A stretch of 64,000 nt of DNA. It comes from Candidatus Heimdallarchaeota archaeon LC_3 (GTDB lineage Archaea; Asgardarchaeota; Heimdallarchaeia; Hodarchaeales; LC-3). Below, piece by piece: positions 55,659 through 64,000 of this stretch (positions are counted from its first letter, which is position 1; each line of letters starts with the position of its first letter). The notes beneath the pieces were generated by a model. The model made no database searches and was not told where the DNA came from. It worked only from the letters and a program-made list of their open reading frames with translations. Made by a program: the position numbers and the translations under genes. The DNA lies in assembly GCA_001940645.1 (NCBI GenBank), contig MDVS01000030.1, positions 1-64,000 of the forward strand, given 5' to 3'.

Positions 55659-56423
55659 TCATTTTTTATATTTCAGTGTTAAATCTCTTAGAACTTTTTG
55701 TAAATTATCATCATTAAACAATTGAAACTGTAAATTATCATGCTTTTGCTTGAATTTTTCAATTCTTTCTAATACAGGCTTTTGAAGGTTTTGTTTCAGA
55801 AATTTGTAATTTTTCTTTGGTGCTTTGAAATTTTTAGAAATATAATCAATTGAATTTTCGATTATATCTTCTTTTTTAGATAGTAAACTATGAACAATGT
55901 TTTTCTTGAAACAAGTCTGAGAGTCAATTAATTTTCCCTGAAGTAGTAATTCAGAAATCATATAAGAAGGTATTGCAAATTTCATAATTTCCAGCGGAAT
56001 CAAGGGATAGGGAATTCCCAAATTTATACCTGTAAACCCAAATTTATAATTATTGTAAATTATTCTATAATCACACGATATTGCCAATACTGCTCCTCCA
56101 GCTACAGCATGACCATTTATTGCAGCTATTGTTGGAATCGGTAAGCTAAAAAGATTAAAAAAAACTTCTGAACTTAAATCAAAATATTTTTTTATGTTGT
56201 CTGGATTAAAATTAGTTATACTATTTAGATCTAACCCACTAGAAAAATATTCTCCTGTTCCTGTTAAAATCAAAGAAAAAATATTTTCGTCAGCAGAAAC
56301 ATTCCTTAAACACTTATTTAATTCTTCTAATAATTCTCTGTGTAAAGCATTACCTTTTCCTTCAATACGCTTCATTTGAACAATACCAATATTATCAACC
56401 TTAGAAAAAATCAAATGTTTCAT
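55659..56423 (-). CDS. Enoyl-CoA hydratase/isomerase family protein
   Basis: 254 residues from the ATG at 56423. The crotonase fold is clear: GTGEYFSSGLDLNSI (first oxyanion site) and IPTIAAINGHAVAGGAVLAISCDYRI (second), followed by GFTGINLGIPYP. Glu residues equivalent to both catalytic hydratase residues are not obvious, so isomerase or another crotonase reaction is possible. It belongs to acyl-CoA metabolism, as does the acetoacetyl-CoA synthetase at 33283. Confidence 0.85.
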   Translation of the reverse strand: MKHLIFSKVDNIGIVQMKRIEGKGNALHRELLEELNKCLRNVSADENIFSLILTGTGEYFSSGLDLNSITNFNPDNIKKYFDLSSEVFFNLFSLPIPTIAAINGHAVAGGAVLAISCDYRIIYNNYKFGFTGINLGIPYPLIPLEIMKFAIPSYMISELLLQGKLIDSQTCFKKNIVHSLLSKKEDIIENSIDYISKNFKAPKKNYKFLKQNLQKPVLERIEKFKQKHDNLQFQLFNDDNLQKVLRDLTLKYKK

Positions 56424-56555
56424 AAAAATCAGCTTATACAAATTAATTAGACAAAATTTAAGGATAAATTAGAGTTAAACCTCAAATCTTCTAATAATTT
56501 TGATTGATGTAAAGAATTTTAAGAATTAACAGGAAACATCAATTTCGATTATTAT

Positions 56556-57239
56556 ATGAATGAATATCGCAGGTTGATGAGTAAAGAAGAATCTTTATTG
56601 ATTTTTCTATACGAAATTAGAGATAAAAATAATAAAATTAATTTAAAAGATGAGCAAAAAATAAAAAAGAGATCTACTTTTTTTTCTAAAGAAGCTGTAA
56701 ATAAAATGGTTTCTGATACAGATTTGCTTAGGTTTAACATTGAAAATGGTTATATTCTCGAATTTACGGAAAAAGGACTAGAGACAGCCAAAATATTAAG
56801 CAATAAAATGCATCGAGCTAATATATTCAAAAAAATGACTTCAGAAGATTATTTATTAGCAGTTTATTACCTTTCTAAGAGTAAAAATAGCGAAATGGTC
56901 ACAATGAGTGAATTAGCTGAAGAATTAGGTCTTACTAATTCGGCTATATCTGAATATATTAGAACTATGGCAGAAGATGGAACTCTAACGGTTCAACCAA
57001 GAAAGGGAGTTAAATTAACGGATAAGGGATTAATGGCAGCAATTAGAGTCGATAATAAAAGAAAGATTCTTCGCACATTTTTTCATAAAATACTAAAAAT
57101 TAATTCTGATTTAGCTGAAATTGAGGCACATGTCTTAGAACATAACACAAGTAATGTTTTAATAAATAGATTAGAAGCTCTAAATGATCAATTAATCAAT
57201 TCAAAATTTGATTTAAAACTAAAACAAGATGATAATTGA
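56556..57239 (+). CDS. DtxR-type metal-dependent regulator with extra N-terminal domain
   Basis: 227 residues. Residues 90-225 are a DtxR/IdeR-like unit: SEDYLLAVYYL, the winged helix VTMSELAEELGLTNSAISEYIRTMAEDGTLTVQPRKGVKLTDKG, and the metal/dimer helix AEIEAHVLEHNTSNVLINRLEAL with E-x-x-H. The first 80 residues look like a second, weaker winged helix ending FTEKGLETAKILS, parallel to LTDKGLMAAIRVD. No SH3 domain follows. It probably represses iron or manganese genes. Confidence 0.78.
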   Translation: MNEYRRLMSKEESLLIFLYEIRDKNNKINLKDEQKIKKRSTFFSKEAVNKMVSDTDLLRFNIENGYILEFTEKGLETAKILSNKMHRANIFKKMTSEDYLLAVYYLSKSKNSEMVTMSELAEELGLTNSAISEYIRTMAEDGTLTVQPRKGVKLTDKGLMAAIRVDNKRKILRTFFHKILKINSDLAEIEAHVLEHNTSNVLINRLEALNDQLINSKFDLKLKQDDN

Positions 57240-57489
57240 ATTTCTGTATCAATTTTCTTTTTATTTGTATTTTTCAATCAAATTATCAGTATTTCCTTTG
57301 CTCATATTTACATATTTAACCTCCTTTGTATTCGTCTGAACTTTTTCAAAGCAGTAAATCATAACTAAAAACAACTCAGAAACGCGAAAATTATTGTGAA
57401 TTACTTTTTAATGCTTCTACATTACATCTAATAATGTTAAATTTATCAAAAATGTTTAAATAATTATTTTTAGAAGGAGAACGTTAATA

Positions 57490-58704
57490 ATGAGTATTAG
57501 TCAGCTATCACGTGACCTTTCAGAGTCAGCTACTTTGAGGTTGAATAAAATTGCTCTGAACCTACGAGAACTTGGACAACCAATAATTCATCTCGGAGGG
57601 GGTGAACCAAAAACTAAAATGCCTATTGGTGCAGTTCGTGCTGCTTCTGCAAAGATAACCTCTGCAAATGTAAGGTATACACCAGAAGATGGAACACCAG
57701 AATTAAAAAAGGCAATTATAAGATATACCGAGGACCATTATAATAAAGAAGTTAGTCCTGAAAATGTGATAGCATCAAATGGGGCTAAACAGAGTCTTTC
57801 AGTTCTGATGCAAGCTATTCTAAATCCACAGGATGAAGTAATAATTAATTCCCCATATTGGGTTAGTTACCCAGATATGGCAAAGATATGTTATGCAAAA
57901 CCAATTATTATTCGGCCAGAATCTGGAAGATTCCACCCCACGATTGGGGATATTGAAAATGCTATTACTTCTTATACTAAATTAATAATTATTAACAGTC
58001 CTTCGAATCCAACTGGTGTTTTGTATTCAGAAAAATTCATCAAAGAAATAATTGAATTTGCTGAAAAAAAAGGCATCTATTTAGTGATGGATGACATTTA
58101 TAATAGATTGATTTTTGATGGAAAACAACCAATCTCAGCTTACAAATTTTCTTCGGAGAATATGAATAAGACCAAGTTAATTATCGTTAATGGAATTTCA
58201 AAAATATATGCTATGACAGGATTTAGACTAGGATACACCTTAGCTAATCCATACATTGTCAAAGCAATGTCAAAAATTCAAGGACACACCACTTCTTGTC
58301 CATCATCTTTAACGCAAGCTGCTGCTGTAGGGGCTTTAAATGGCGTCCAAAGTGGGGTTGAAAGTTTGCGATTAACACTGGAAAATAATAGGAATATCCT
58401 TATGCAAGAACTTAACACCTTTGAAGGGGTTCACGTCAGAAAACCTGATGGAACATTTTATAGCTTTCCTGATTTCTCTAATTATAATAAAGATTCCGAA
58501 GCTCTTTCCAACTTTTTACTTGAGAAGGTCCAAGTGGTTACAGTACCTGGAAAAGATTTCGGTGCAGAAGGACATTTGAGAATCAGTTTTTGTGGATCTA
58601 TTAAAGAAATTAGAGAAGGTATAGCCAGAATTAAATGGGCACTTGGTCAAGGTCCAAATGAAATAATGATAGGCGAAAGAAGATTAGTGAGGGACTGGGT
58701 ATAG
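57490..58704 (+). CDS. Class I aminotransferase, aspartate aminotransferase-like
   Basis: 404 residues. NSPSNPTGVLYS, the PLP Lys in NGISKIYAMTGFRLGY, and the substrate-carboxylate Arg in GHLRISFCGS are all present. The N-terminal IHLGGGEPKTKMP is the class I start. A strong ribosome site AAGGAGA lies 7-9 bases upstream of the ATG. The stop overlaps the ribosome site of pckA, so the two genes are co-translated. Aspartate plus 2-oxoglutarate to oxaloacetate fits the downstream enzyme, which uses oxaloacetate. Confidence 0.88.
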   Translation: MSISQLSRDLSESATLRLNKIALNLRELGQPIIHLGGGEPKTKMPIGAVRAASAKITSANVRYTPEDGTPELKKAIIRYTEDHYNKEVSPENVIASNGAKQSLSVLMQAILNPQDEVIINSPYWVSYPDMAKICYAKPIIIRPESGRFHPTIGDIENAITSYTKLIIINSPSNPTGVLYSEKFIKEIIEFAEKKGIYLVMDDIYNRLIFDGKQPISAYKFSSENMNKTKLIIVNGISKIYAMTGFRLGYTLANPYIVKAMSKIQGHTTSCPSSLTQAAAVGALNGVQSGVESLRLTLENNRNILMQELNTFEGVHVRKPDGTFYSFPDFSNYNKDSEALSNFLLEKVQVVTVPGKDFGAEGHLRISFCGSIKEIREGIARIKWALGQGPNEIMIGERRLVRDWV

Positions 58705-58709
58705 GAGGT
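58703..58709 (+). promoter_or_regulatory. Shine-Dalgarno AGGAGGT of pckA
   Basis: A near-perfect anti-16S match that overlaps the aminotransferase stop codon and lies 6 bases before the pckA ATG at 58716. It fixes that start and suggests tight translational coupling. Confidence 0.7.
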
Positions 58710-58715
58710 ATCACG

Positions 58716-60374
58716 ATGGGTTTAAAAGATATGGGATTAAAAAGTCCAGCTGAAAAAGTAGCCTCAACAATGACTAGTGAATATGATTTAAGTAATCACG
58801 GGATTACTAATACAAGAACAATTTATTGGAATTTATCTCAGTCTTCTTTATATGAAGAAGTGATGTTTAGACAAGAAGGGAAACTTGCTTACATGGGCCC
58901 TTTAATTGTGAAGACCGGAAAACACACAGCACGTGCAGCAGGTGATAAATTCGTTGTTAAAGAACCAGAGAATGAAGATAAAATCTGGTGGGGAGAATAT
59001 AACAGACCAATGCCCGAGTCAAAATTTAATGCATTAGTAAACAGAATTCAAGCTTATTTACAGAATAGAGACGTATTTGTTTTTGATGGAATCGTAGGTG
59101 CTGATCCTAATTACAGTATGCCCATTAGAATTATAACTGAATATGCATGGCACAATCTGTTTGCTAGAAATATGTTCATAACAATAAATAATCAAGAAAA
59201 ATTAAGAAATCATATTCCAGAATTTACAATTATTTGTGTTCCAGATTTTAAAGCTTCTCCTGAAATTGATGGAACAAATTCTGGTACCTTTATTATTTTA
59301 AATTTTGCTCAGAAACTTGGTATTATTGGTGGATCAGCTTATGCAGGTGAAATAAAAAAATCTGTTTTTACTGTTATGAATTATTTAATGCCACTTCAAG
59401 GTATTATGAGTATGCATTGCTCAGCAAACGTTGGTAAAGACAATAATTCAGCCTTATTTTTCGGTTTATCCGGAACTGGTAAAACAACACTTTCAGCAGA
59501 TCCTGAAAGATCACTAGTTGGTGATGATGAACATGGTTGGAGTGATGATGGTGTATTCAACTATGAAGGTGGTTGTTACGCGAAAGTAATTCAATTAAGT
59601 CCAAGTGCAGAACCGGAAATATATGCTTGCACGAGAAAATATGGCACATTGTTAGAAAATGTCATCTGTGATCCTGTTACGAGATTAGTCGATCTTGATG
59701 ACGACCACATTACTGAAAACACAAGAGCCTCTTATCCGCTCGAATTCATTGAAAATGTTTACCAAAAAAAAAGTGCAGGTCATCCAAATAATATCATTCT
59801 GTTAACTTGTGATGCTAACGGAGTTCTTCCTCCTATCTCTAAATTAACCCCTGATCAGGCCATTTATCATTTTATTTCTGGTTATACTTCCAAAATAGCA
59901 GGAACTGAGGTTGGATTGGGACGTGAACCAGAACCGACATTTAGTGCTTGTTTTGGTGCTCCATTTATGGTTCATCACCCATATTATTATGCAAATTTGT
60001 TAATGAAAAAGGTATTAGAACACAATGCTGATGTTTGGTTCGTAAATACTGGATGGTCTGGAGGACAATTCGGTGTAGGACAACGAACAAGTATAAAATA
60101 CACACGTGCAATGTTAAATGCTGTTTTAGATGGTAAATTGAAGGATGTGGAATACTATAACGATCCATTATTTGGATTAAATGTCCCCAAAAGTTGTGAA
60201 GGTGTTCCAGAAAAAGTTCTTAACCCTGAATCTACTTGGGGGGATAGTAAGGCTTATTGGCAAAAATATAAATATTTAGCCTCATTATTCATAGAAAATT
60301 TTAAGAAATATCAAAATGGATGTCCACCAGAAGTTCTGAAGGCCGGACCAGACTTATCAAAAGCCCCTAAATAA
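58716..60374 (+). CDS. pckA: Phosphoenolpyruvate carboxykinase (ATP)
   Basis: 552 residues, full length. The kinase motif GLSGTGKTTLSADP is followed by DDEHGWSDDGVFNYEGGCYAK, with the metal-binding Asp residues. NTGWSGGQFGVGQR and the N-terminal GPLIVKTGKHTARAAGDKF are also family hallmarks. It catalyses oxaloacetate + ATP to PEP + CO2 + ADP in gluconeogenesis. The upstream aminotransferase, 11 bases away, could supply oxaloacetate. Confidence 0.95.
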   Translation: MGLKDMGLKSPAEKVASTMTSEYDLSNHGITNTRTIYWNLSQSSLYEEVMFRQEGKLAYMGPLIVKTGKHTARAAGDKFVVKEPENEDKIWWGEYNRPMPESKFNALVNRIQAYLQNRDVFVFDGIVGADPNYSMPIRIITEYAWHNLFARNMFITINNQEKLRNHIPEFTIICVPDFKASPEIDGTNSGTFIILNFAQKLGIIGGSAYAGEIKKSVFTVMNYLMPLQGIMSMHCSANVGKDNNSALFFGLSGTGKTTLSADPERSLVGDDEHGWSDDGVFNYEGGCYAKVIQLSPSAEPEIYACTRKYGTLLENVICDPVTRLVDLDDDHITENTRASYPLEFIENVYQKKSAGHPNNIILLTCDANGVLPPISKLTPDQAIYHFISGYTSKIAGTEVGLGREPEPTFSACFGAPFMVHHPYYYANLLMKKVLEHNADVWFVNTGWSGGQFGVGQRTSIKYTRAMLNAVLDGKLKDVEYYNDPLFGLNVPKSCEGVPEKVLNPESTWGDSKAYWQKYKYLASLFIENFKKYQNGCPPEVLKAGPDLSKAPK

Positions 60375-60521
60375 TAGAAAATTGAATTTTATTGAAAGAT
60401 ATTTTTCCAATAAAATCCTTTTTCTCACATATAAATAATTTATCAGCAGAAAATTCTTAAATGCAGTAATAATAGCTTTTATTGTATAATTTATATTAAG
60501 AATAATATTTCTAATATCATA

Positions 60522-61622
60522 TTGGTTAGGGAGATTTTGAAAACAATGAGGAAAGATCCAAAGAAATTAAAAATTAAAACTATTCCTTCCTCAAATCATA
60601 GAAATACTAATATTAGTAATGAACTAGATAGATTCAAATTATATTTTGATTTGGTTAATGATTCAATTATTATATTCGAAATTGATGATAAAAACATAAT
60701 TCAGAACGTAATAGATGTTAATACTGTCACAATTGAACGATTGGGTTATACTAGAGAGGAAATCTTTGAGAGGAACAATTGGAGAAAAATAGCTAGAACG
60801 ATTTTCAGAGATTTTGAACAAAATTCAGAATTTTTTAATGAAAACAATTCCGTTGTTTTTGATTCAATTGCATATACAAAAGAAAATTCTGAAATTCCTA
60901 TTGAAATAAGTGTTCGTGGCAGTACAATTGATGATAAAAAGATAATTATAGTTATTGCACGTGATGTAACCGAAAGAGTTGAATTAAAAAATAATTTATT
61001 AATACAAAAAGAGGAATTAAGCGAATTTGCTCATACTTCAGCTCATAATCTTAGAAATCCTCTTATAGCAATTAATGGTTATGTAAAACTGATCGAAAAA
61101 AATCAAAATTTAAAATATTTAGAAAAAATTTCTCAACTTACTGAAAAAATGGTTAAAATGATTGATAAATCATTACAATTAGCTGATTCAGGAAGCGTTT
61201 TAGGTGTGTTAGAGACTGTCGATTTAAACATATTAATGAAAAATGTCTTGGATACCATCGTTCCAAAAGATGTTAACATAGAAGTTTCTGAATTGCCAAA
61301 AGTTAAGGGAAATCCAACCAAGATTCAAATTATTTTCGAAAATTTAATTGAAAATGCTATAACCCATGGTAATGCTTCTCTTATAGAAATTAAAAATAAA
61401 ACAAGTTCAGAATTTCATAGAATTTCTATCACAAATGACGGAGGTCTTTTTTCTTCAGAAGCTAGAGAAACAGCTTTCAAGAAAAGATTTACCACCAAAC
61501 AAAATGGATATGGAGGACATGGTCTGTTAATTGTCCAAAAGATTATAGAAGCTCATAATTGGAAAATAGATCTAAAGAATGATACTAAAACAACTTTTTT
61601 AATTAGCATTCCGAGAATATAA
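60522..61622 (+). CDS. PAS-domain histidine kinase, soluble
   Basis: 366 residues from TTG at 60522; TTG at 60537 or ATG at 60546 are alternatives behind the same AGGGAG. One PAS domain spans about 38-155 (YFDLVNDSIIIFEIDD, LGYTREEIFERN, RDVTERVEL). The H-box is AHNLRNPLIAINGY (H175), then FENLIENAITHGNA (N-box), TNDGGLF and NGYGGHGLLIVQKIIEAHNW. No membrane helix, so it senses something inside the cell. It ends two bases before the convergent ClC gene. Its kinase core resembles that of the membrane kinase at 35250. Confidence 0.86.
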   Translation: MVREILKTMRKDPKKLKIKTIPSSNHRNTNISNELDRFKLYFDLVNDSIIIFEIDDKNIIQNVIDVNTVTIERLGYTREEIFERNNWRKIARTIFRDFEQNSEFFNENNSVVFDSIAYTKENSEIPIEISVRGSTIDDKKIIIVIARDVTERVELKNNLLIQKEELSEFAHTSAHNLRNPLIAINGYVKLIEKNQNLKYLEKISQLTEKMVKMIDKSLQLADSGSVLGVLETVDLNILMKNVLDTIVPKDVNIEVSELPKVKGNPTKIQIIFENLIENAITHGNASLIEIKNKTSSEFHRISITNDGGLFSSEARETAFKKRFTTKQNGYGGHGLLIVQKIIEAHNWKIDLKNDTKTTFLISIPRI

Positions 61623-61623
61623 C

Positions 61624-63384
61624 TTATTTTGCAAAAATAAGCTCTTGTTCTAGATAAGCACCTAAAATGTCTCGGAGCGTAATAAATCCTTCTAATATTT
61701 TTGAATCTTTTTCCACTACTGGGTAATGTTCAATTCCTGAGCTCAAAACTAATTGTAATGCTTGTTGCAAAGATAAATCAGAAGTCAATGTAACAACATC
61801 AGTTATCATAATATTTTCTAATAATTCATTTTCATCCAAATGGTTCAGATCGTCACTTGAAATTATTCCTACAACGATTTTGTTTTCTTCATTTGTAATA
61901 GGAATAGTATGGATCCTCGATCCTTCAAACTTTTTCTTAGCCTGTTCAACGGTTACCTGAGGATTAAGGGTAATTACATCAGATGCCATTATTGATGAGA
62001 TTGGGACAATTGCTAAGTAGTTTTTTGTTTCAATTTTTTGTCGTAAAGCTTCTCTTCTATCTAAAAGTTGAGCGGGATATAACCCAGTTTCTCCAGATGC
62101 TAAATAAACGATAGTTGTAACAATTGCCATATAGAAAATCATTTGGGGCAATCCAGTGATTTCTAATATTAGAACCATTGAAGAAATTGGAGTTTTAGCT
62201 GTCCCTGCAAGTATACCTGCCATCCCTAAAATAAAAAATTCACCAGTATACAAAGATAAACCAGTTACAATTGCAAACATAGCACCTAATAATCCACCTA
62301 ATACTAATGAAGGAGAAAAAATACCAATAGAATTACCTCCACTGATTAAAAATAATATTATTACTGCTTTAAAAGTAAAAATGATCATTAATTGTGATAA
62401 TTCTAAAGAATCAATATTATTTGCAATATTATTAATAAAAGTAAATCCTGTTTCTAGCATCAGTGGATTATCTGTTATTAATGAGCTTATCCAAATAAAA
62501 ATAGCACCTAATAGCGATGAAAGCAATATCTTTTGATAAGGAAGATGAATTAAACTAAAACTATCATTTAACTCCAAATAAAGTTTGTTATAGATTAAAC
62601 TACCTAATCCCAGAAGTAATCCAAATATACTCACAATTACAATCCATTTAAGGTCTATAAATGGTATGTTTGTTTCTATATTAATCTTCAATGAAGTTAT
62701 ATTAAGGAAATATGTACTCATTATGAAAAAGGTTATTACAGATGTGATACTCGCTATAAATGCTGGTAAATATATATCCATATCAATATCTCTTTTGAAA
62801 GGAACTTCTGAAGCGAATAAAGTACCTCCTAGTGGTGCTGAAAATATAGCTGAAGTACAAGATGCACTGCCTATGGTTACTGCAAGGGATAGGTCTTCTT
62901 TATTTAAATTGAATCTTTTTCCTATTGTATAAGCCAATCCACCTCCCATTAAAAATGCTGGACCTTCCTTGCCACCGGGCATTCCAGATCCCAGGCTAAT
63001 TCCTGATGAAAACAAACGTGTATAGATCGAACGTGGAGGAATTTCTATTTGTTTATTTTTTAATTCAATTAAGTAACCTATTCCTGGTCCTTCAACTTCT
63101 TTAAATTTATTTTTTACGAGGAAAGCAGTTACAATTCCTGCTAAAACTACTGCCAATGGCACAAATAGGAATGTTCTTACAGTGATTTCAACCATTTGAA
63201 TAAAAAATAAAAATAAAGACATTAATATTCCAGAAGAAATACCTATCAATATGCTGATGGGCAGCCATTTCTTCAATATATATTTTACTTTTGTTTGCCG
63301 CCATTGTATCATGTTTAATTCTTTGAATGAACTCATATTGAATATTCCAGCATACTTTAAGCAAGATGTCAAAAAGTAGGTCAT
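61624..63384 (-). CDS. ClC chloride channel/antiporter with CBS pair
   Basis: 586 residues. The selectivity segments are GSGMPGGKEGP (with the gating Glu), SGGNSIGIFSPSLVLGGLLGA, and the later IEL-free helices. The C-terminal 130 residues are two CBS domains (IMASDVITLNPQVTVEQAKKKF and IMITDVVTLTSDLSLQQALQLV), which bind adenine nucleotides or sense ionic state. Start is ATG at 63384; ATG at 63336 or 63312 is equally possible because the first residues are unlike the family. It moves Cl- across the membrane. Confidence 0.88.
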   Translation of the reverse strand: MTYFLTSCLKYAGIFNMSSFKELNMIQWRQTKVKYILKKWLPISILIGISSGILMSLFLFFIQMVEITVRTFLFVPLAVVLAGIVTAFLVKNKFKEVEGPGIGYLIELKNKQIEIPPRSIYTRLFSSGISLGSGMPGGKEGPAFLMGGGLAYTIGKRFNLNKEDLSLAVTIGSASCTSAIFSAPLGGTLFASEVPFKRDIDMDIYLPAFIASITSVITFFIMSTYFLNITSLKINIETNIPFIDLKWIVIVSIFGLLLGLGSLIYNKLYLELNDSFSLIHLPYQKILLSSLLGAIFIWISSLITDNPLMLETGFTFINNIANNIDSLELSQLMIIFTFKAVIILFLISGGNSIGIFSPSLVLGGLLGAMFAIVTGLSLYTGEFFILGMAGILAGTAKTPISSMVLILEITGLPQMIFYMAIVTTIVYLASGETGLYPAQLLDRREALRQKIETKNYLAIVPISSIMASDVITLNPQVTVEQAKKKFEGSRIHTIPITNEENKIVVGIISSDDLNHLDENELLENIMITDVVTLTSDLSLQQALQLVLSSGIEHYPVVEKDSKILEGFITLRDILGAYLEQELIFAK

Positions 63385-63514
63385 TAAATGATTGATTAAC
63401 CGATAGGAAAAGACTAATAAATTAATAAATAAAAATTTCTTTTAAATTTATAACGTTACATTTTAAGGGGTTTAAATCAAATTAATTAATTGAGATAATT
63501 ATTCGGTGAATTTT

Positions 63515-64000
63515 ATGGAATTTGAAGGCATTTCTGCAACTAAATTAAAAGAAATCAGTGATGGAATGAATTTACAGATCGATACTTACCCTTCTAAAAG
63601 ACATGGTCCAATGTGTACTAGAGAAAAGGGATATTATTCATCTTCATCTTCTGGATATGGAACTACTGACGATACCTGCTTCTGTGGATATTACTACTGT
63701 TATGGTTATAACTGCGGTTCATCAAGTTCTGGAGGATGCGGAGGATCAAGATCTAAAAGAAGAGGTGGATCAAGTAGTAATTGTAATGATTCCGGAGGTG
63801 GAGGTGGAGAAGCTATACTTTTATTAATAGTGATAATTATAGTAATCGCTCTCATCATCATATTATTTCCTTATATAGCTTCAGCAACTCTCATTGCTAT
63901 AGATATTGGAATAGCTGTTGCTATAGCCTTATTTGATATAGTTACTTTTGGTGTTTTTCGTACTAGATTTTACCGAACAACGGTCAACTTTCAAACAATA
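63515..64000 (+). CDS. Cys/Gly/Ser-rich membrane protein, 3' end cut off
   Basis: 162 visible residues from ATG 63515 (GGTGA upstream), still open at the window edge. Residues 1-35 are soluble. Residues 40-100 hold seven cysteines in CFCGYYYCYGYNCGSSSSGG and nearby repeats, with a Lys/Arg patch SKRRGG. Residues 100-145 carry two hydrophobic helices (LLLIVIIIVIALIIILF and a second with IAVAIAL). The Cys-rich block may bind metal or be disulfide-linked. No family recognised; the remainder is outside the window. Confidence 0.65.
   Translation, partial: MEFEGISATKLKEISDGMNLQIDTYPSKRHGPMCTREKGYYSSSSSGYGTTDDTCFCGYYYCYGYNCGSSSSGGCGGSRSKRRGGSSSNCNDSGGGGGEAILLLIVIIIVIALIIILFPYIASATLIAIDIGIAVAIALFDIVTFGVFRTRFYRTTVNFQTI

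Noticed and set aside
62156..62536. 126-codon plus-strand frame inside the ClC gene
   Set aside because: Antisense shadow of a certain gene; its composition mirrors the membrane helices.
63603..63827. 74-codon frame near the right edge
   Set aside because: It overlaps the longer Cys/Gly-rich frame from 63515, which has a ribosome site and coherent protein features.
1..64000. CRISPR array
   Set aside because: No set of regularly spaced direct repeats was found; the only tandem repeat (30848-30894) has no spacers.

Overview
The window looks like chromosomal DNA of an Asgard archaeon, most likely from the Heimdallarchaeia side of the group. This is inferred from gene content, not from a marker-gene tree. 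The DNA is strongly A+T rich. Archaeal hallmarks are an Nre DNA-repair protein, a NucS endonuclease, a PolB2-like B-family polymerase with an intein, class III (archaellin/pilin) signal peptides, a UbiA-type lipid prenyltransferase and a KaiC-like ATPase. Asgard flavour comes from a Rab-like small GTPase, two GTPase-fold relatives with eroded motifs, a longin-like protein and a large divergent actin/Hsp70-fold protein. I see no rRNA, tRNA or CRISPR array.

Layout. 1-7.5 kb: a truncated gene end, the longin-like protein, an acetyltransferase next to a frameshifted short-chain dehydrogenase, an Ig-like protein, a thymidylate kinase-like protein, a pseudo-GTPase and a response regulator. 7.7-15.3 kb: an internally duplicated winged-helix protein, then a minus-strand set with an agmatinase-family enzyme, Nre and the AmmeMemoRadiSam radical SAM enzyme. 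15.6-23.9 kb: mostly plus strand, with a coiled-coil protein, NucS, a P-loop GTPase-like protein, a membrane propeller, thioredoxin, an NYN nuclease with a C2H2 finger, an O-methyltransferase and a saccharopine-dehydrogenase-type enzyme. 24.3-31.6 kb is the cell-surface region: a 1064-residue exported protein, two pilin-like proteins and a ParB-like protein. 32-38.7 kb: rhodanese/metallo-beta-lactamase fusion, acetoacetyl-CoA synthetase, histidine kinase, UbiA and nitroreductase. 38.7-43.5 kb: the intein-bearing polymerase, followed by a rearranged scar that joins a beta-lactamase fragment to an inverted copy of the polymerase C-terminus. 43.5-52.3 kb: secreted propeller, arginase, GT-C-like membrane protein, HEAT-like protein, RidA, pterin dehydratase, KaiC-like and MoxR ATPases and the Rab-like GTPase. 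53-64 kb: the actin-fold protein, a small Lrp-type sensor domain, enoyl-CoA hydratase, a DtxR-type regulator, an aminotransferase-PEP carboxykinase operon, a PAS histidine kinase, a ClC channel and the start of a Cys/Gly-rich membrane protein.

The metabolic genes fit an organism living on amino acids and organic acids. Arginase and an agmatinase-type enzyme act on guanidino compounds. An aminotransferase directly upstream of ATP-dependent PEP carboxykinase could carry carbon from aspartate to PEP. Acetoacetyl-CoA synthetase and enoyl-CoA hydratase handle acyl-CoA intermediates. The most unusual points are the polymerase locus and its scar, two genes that appear to start at ATT behind good Shine-Dalgarno sites, and the eroded GTPase and actin-fold proteins. 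TTG starts are common here.
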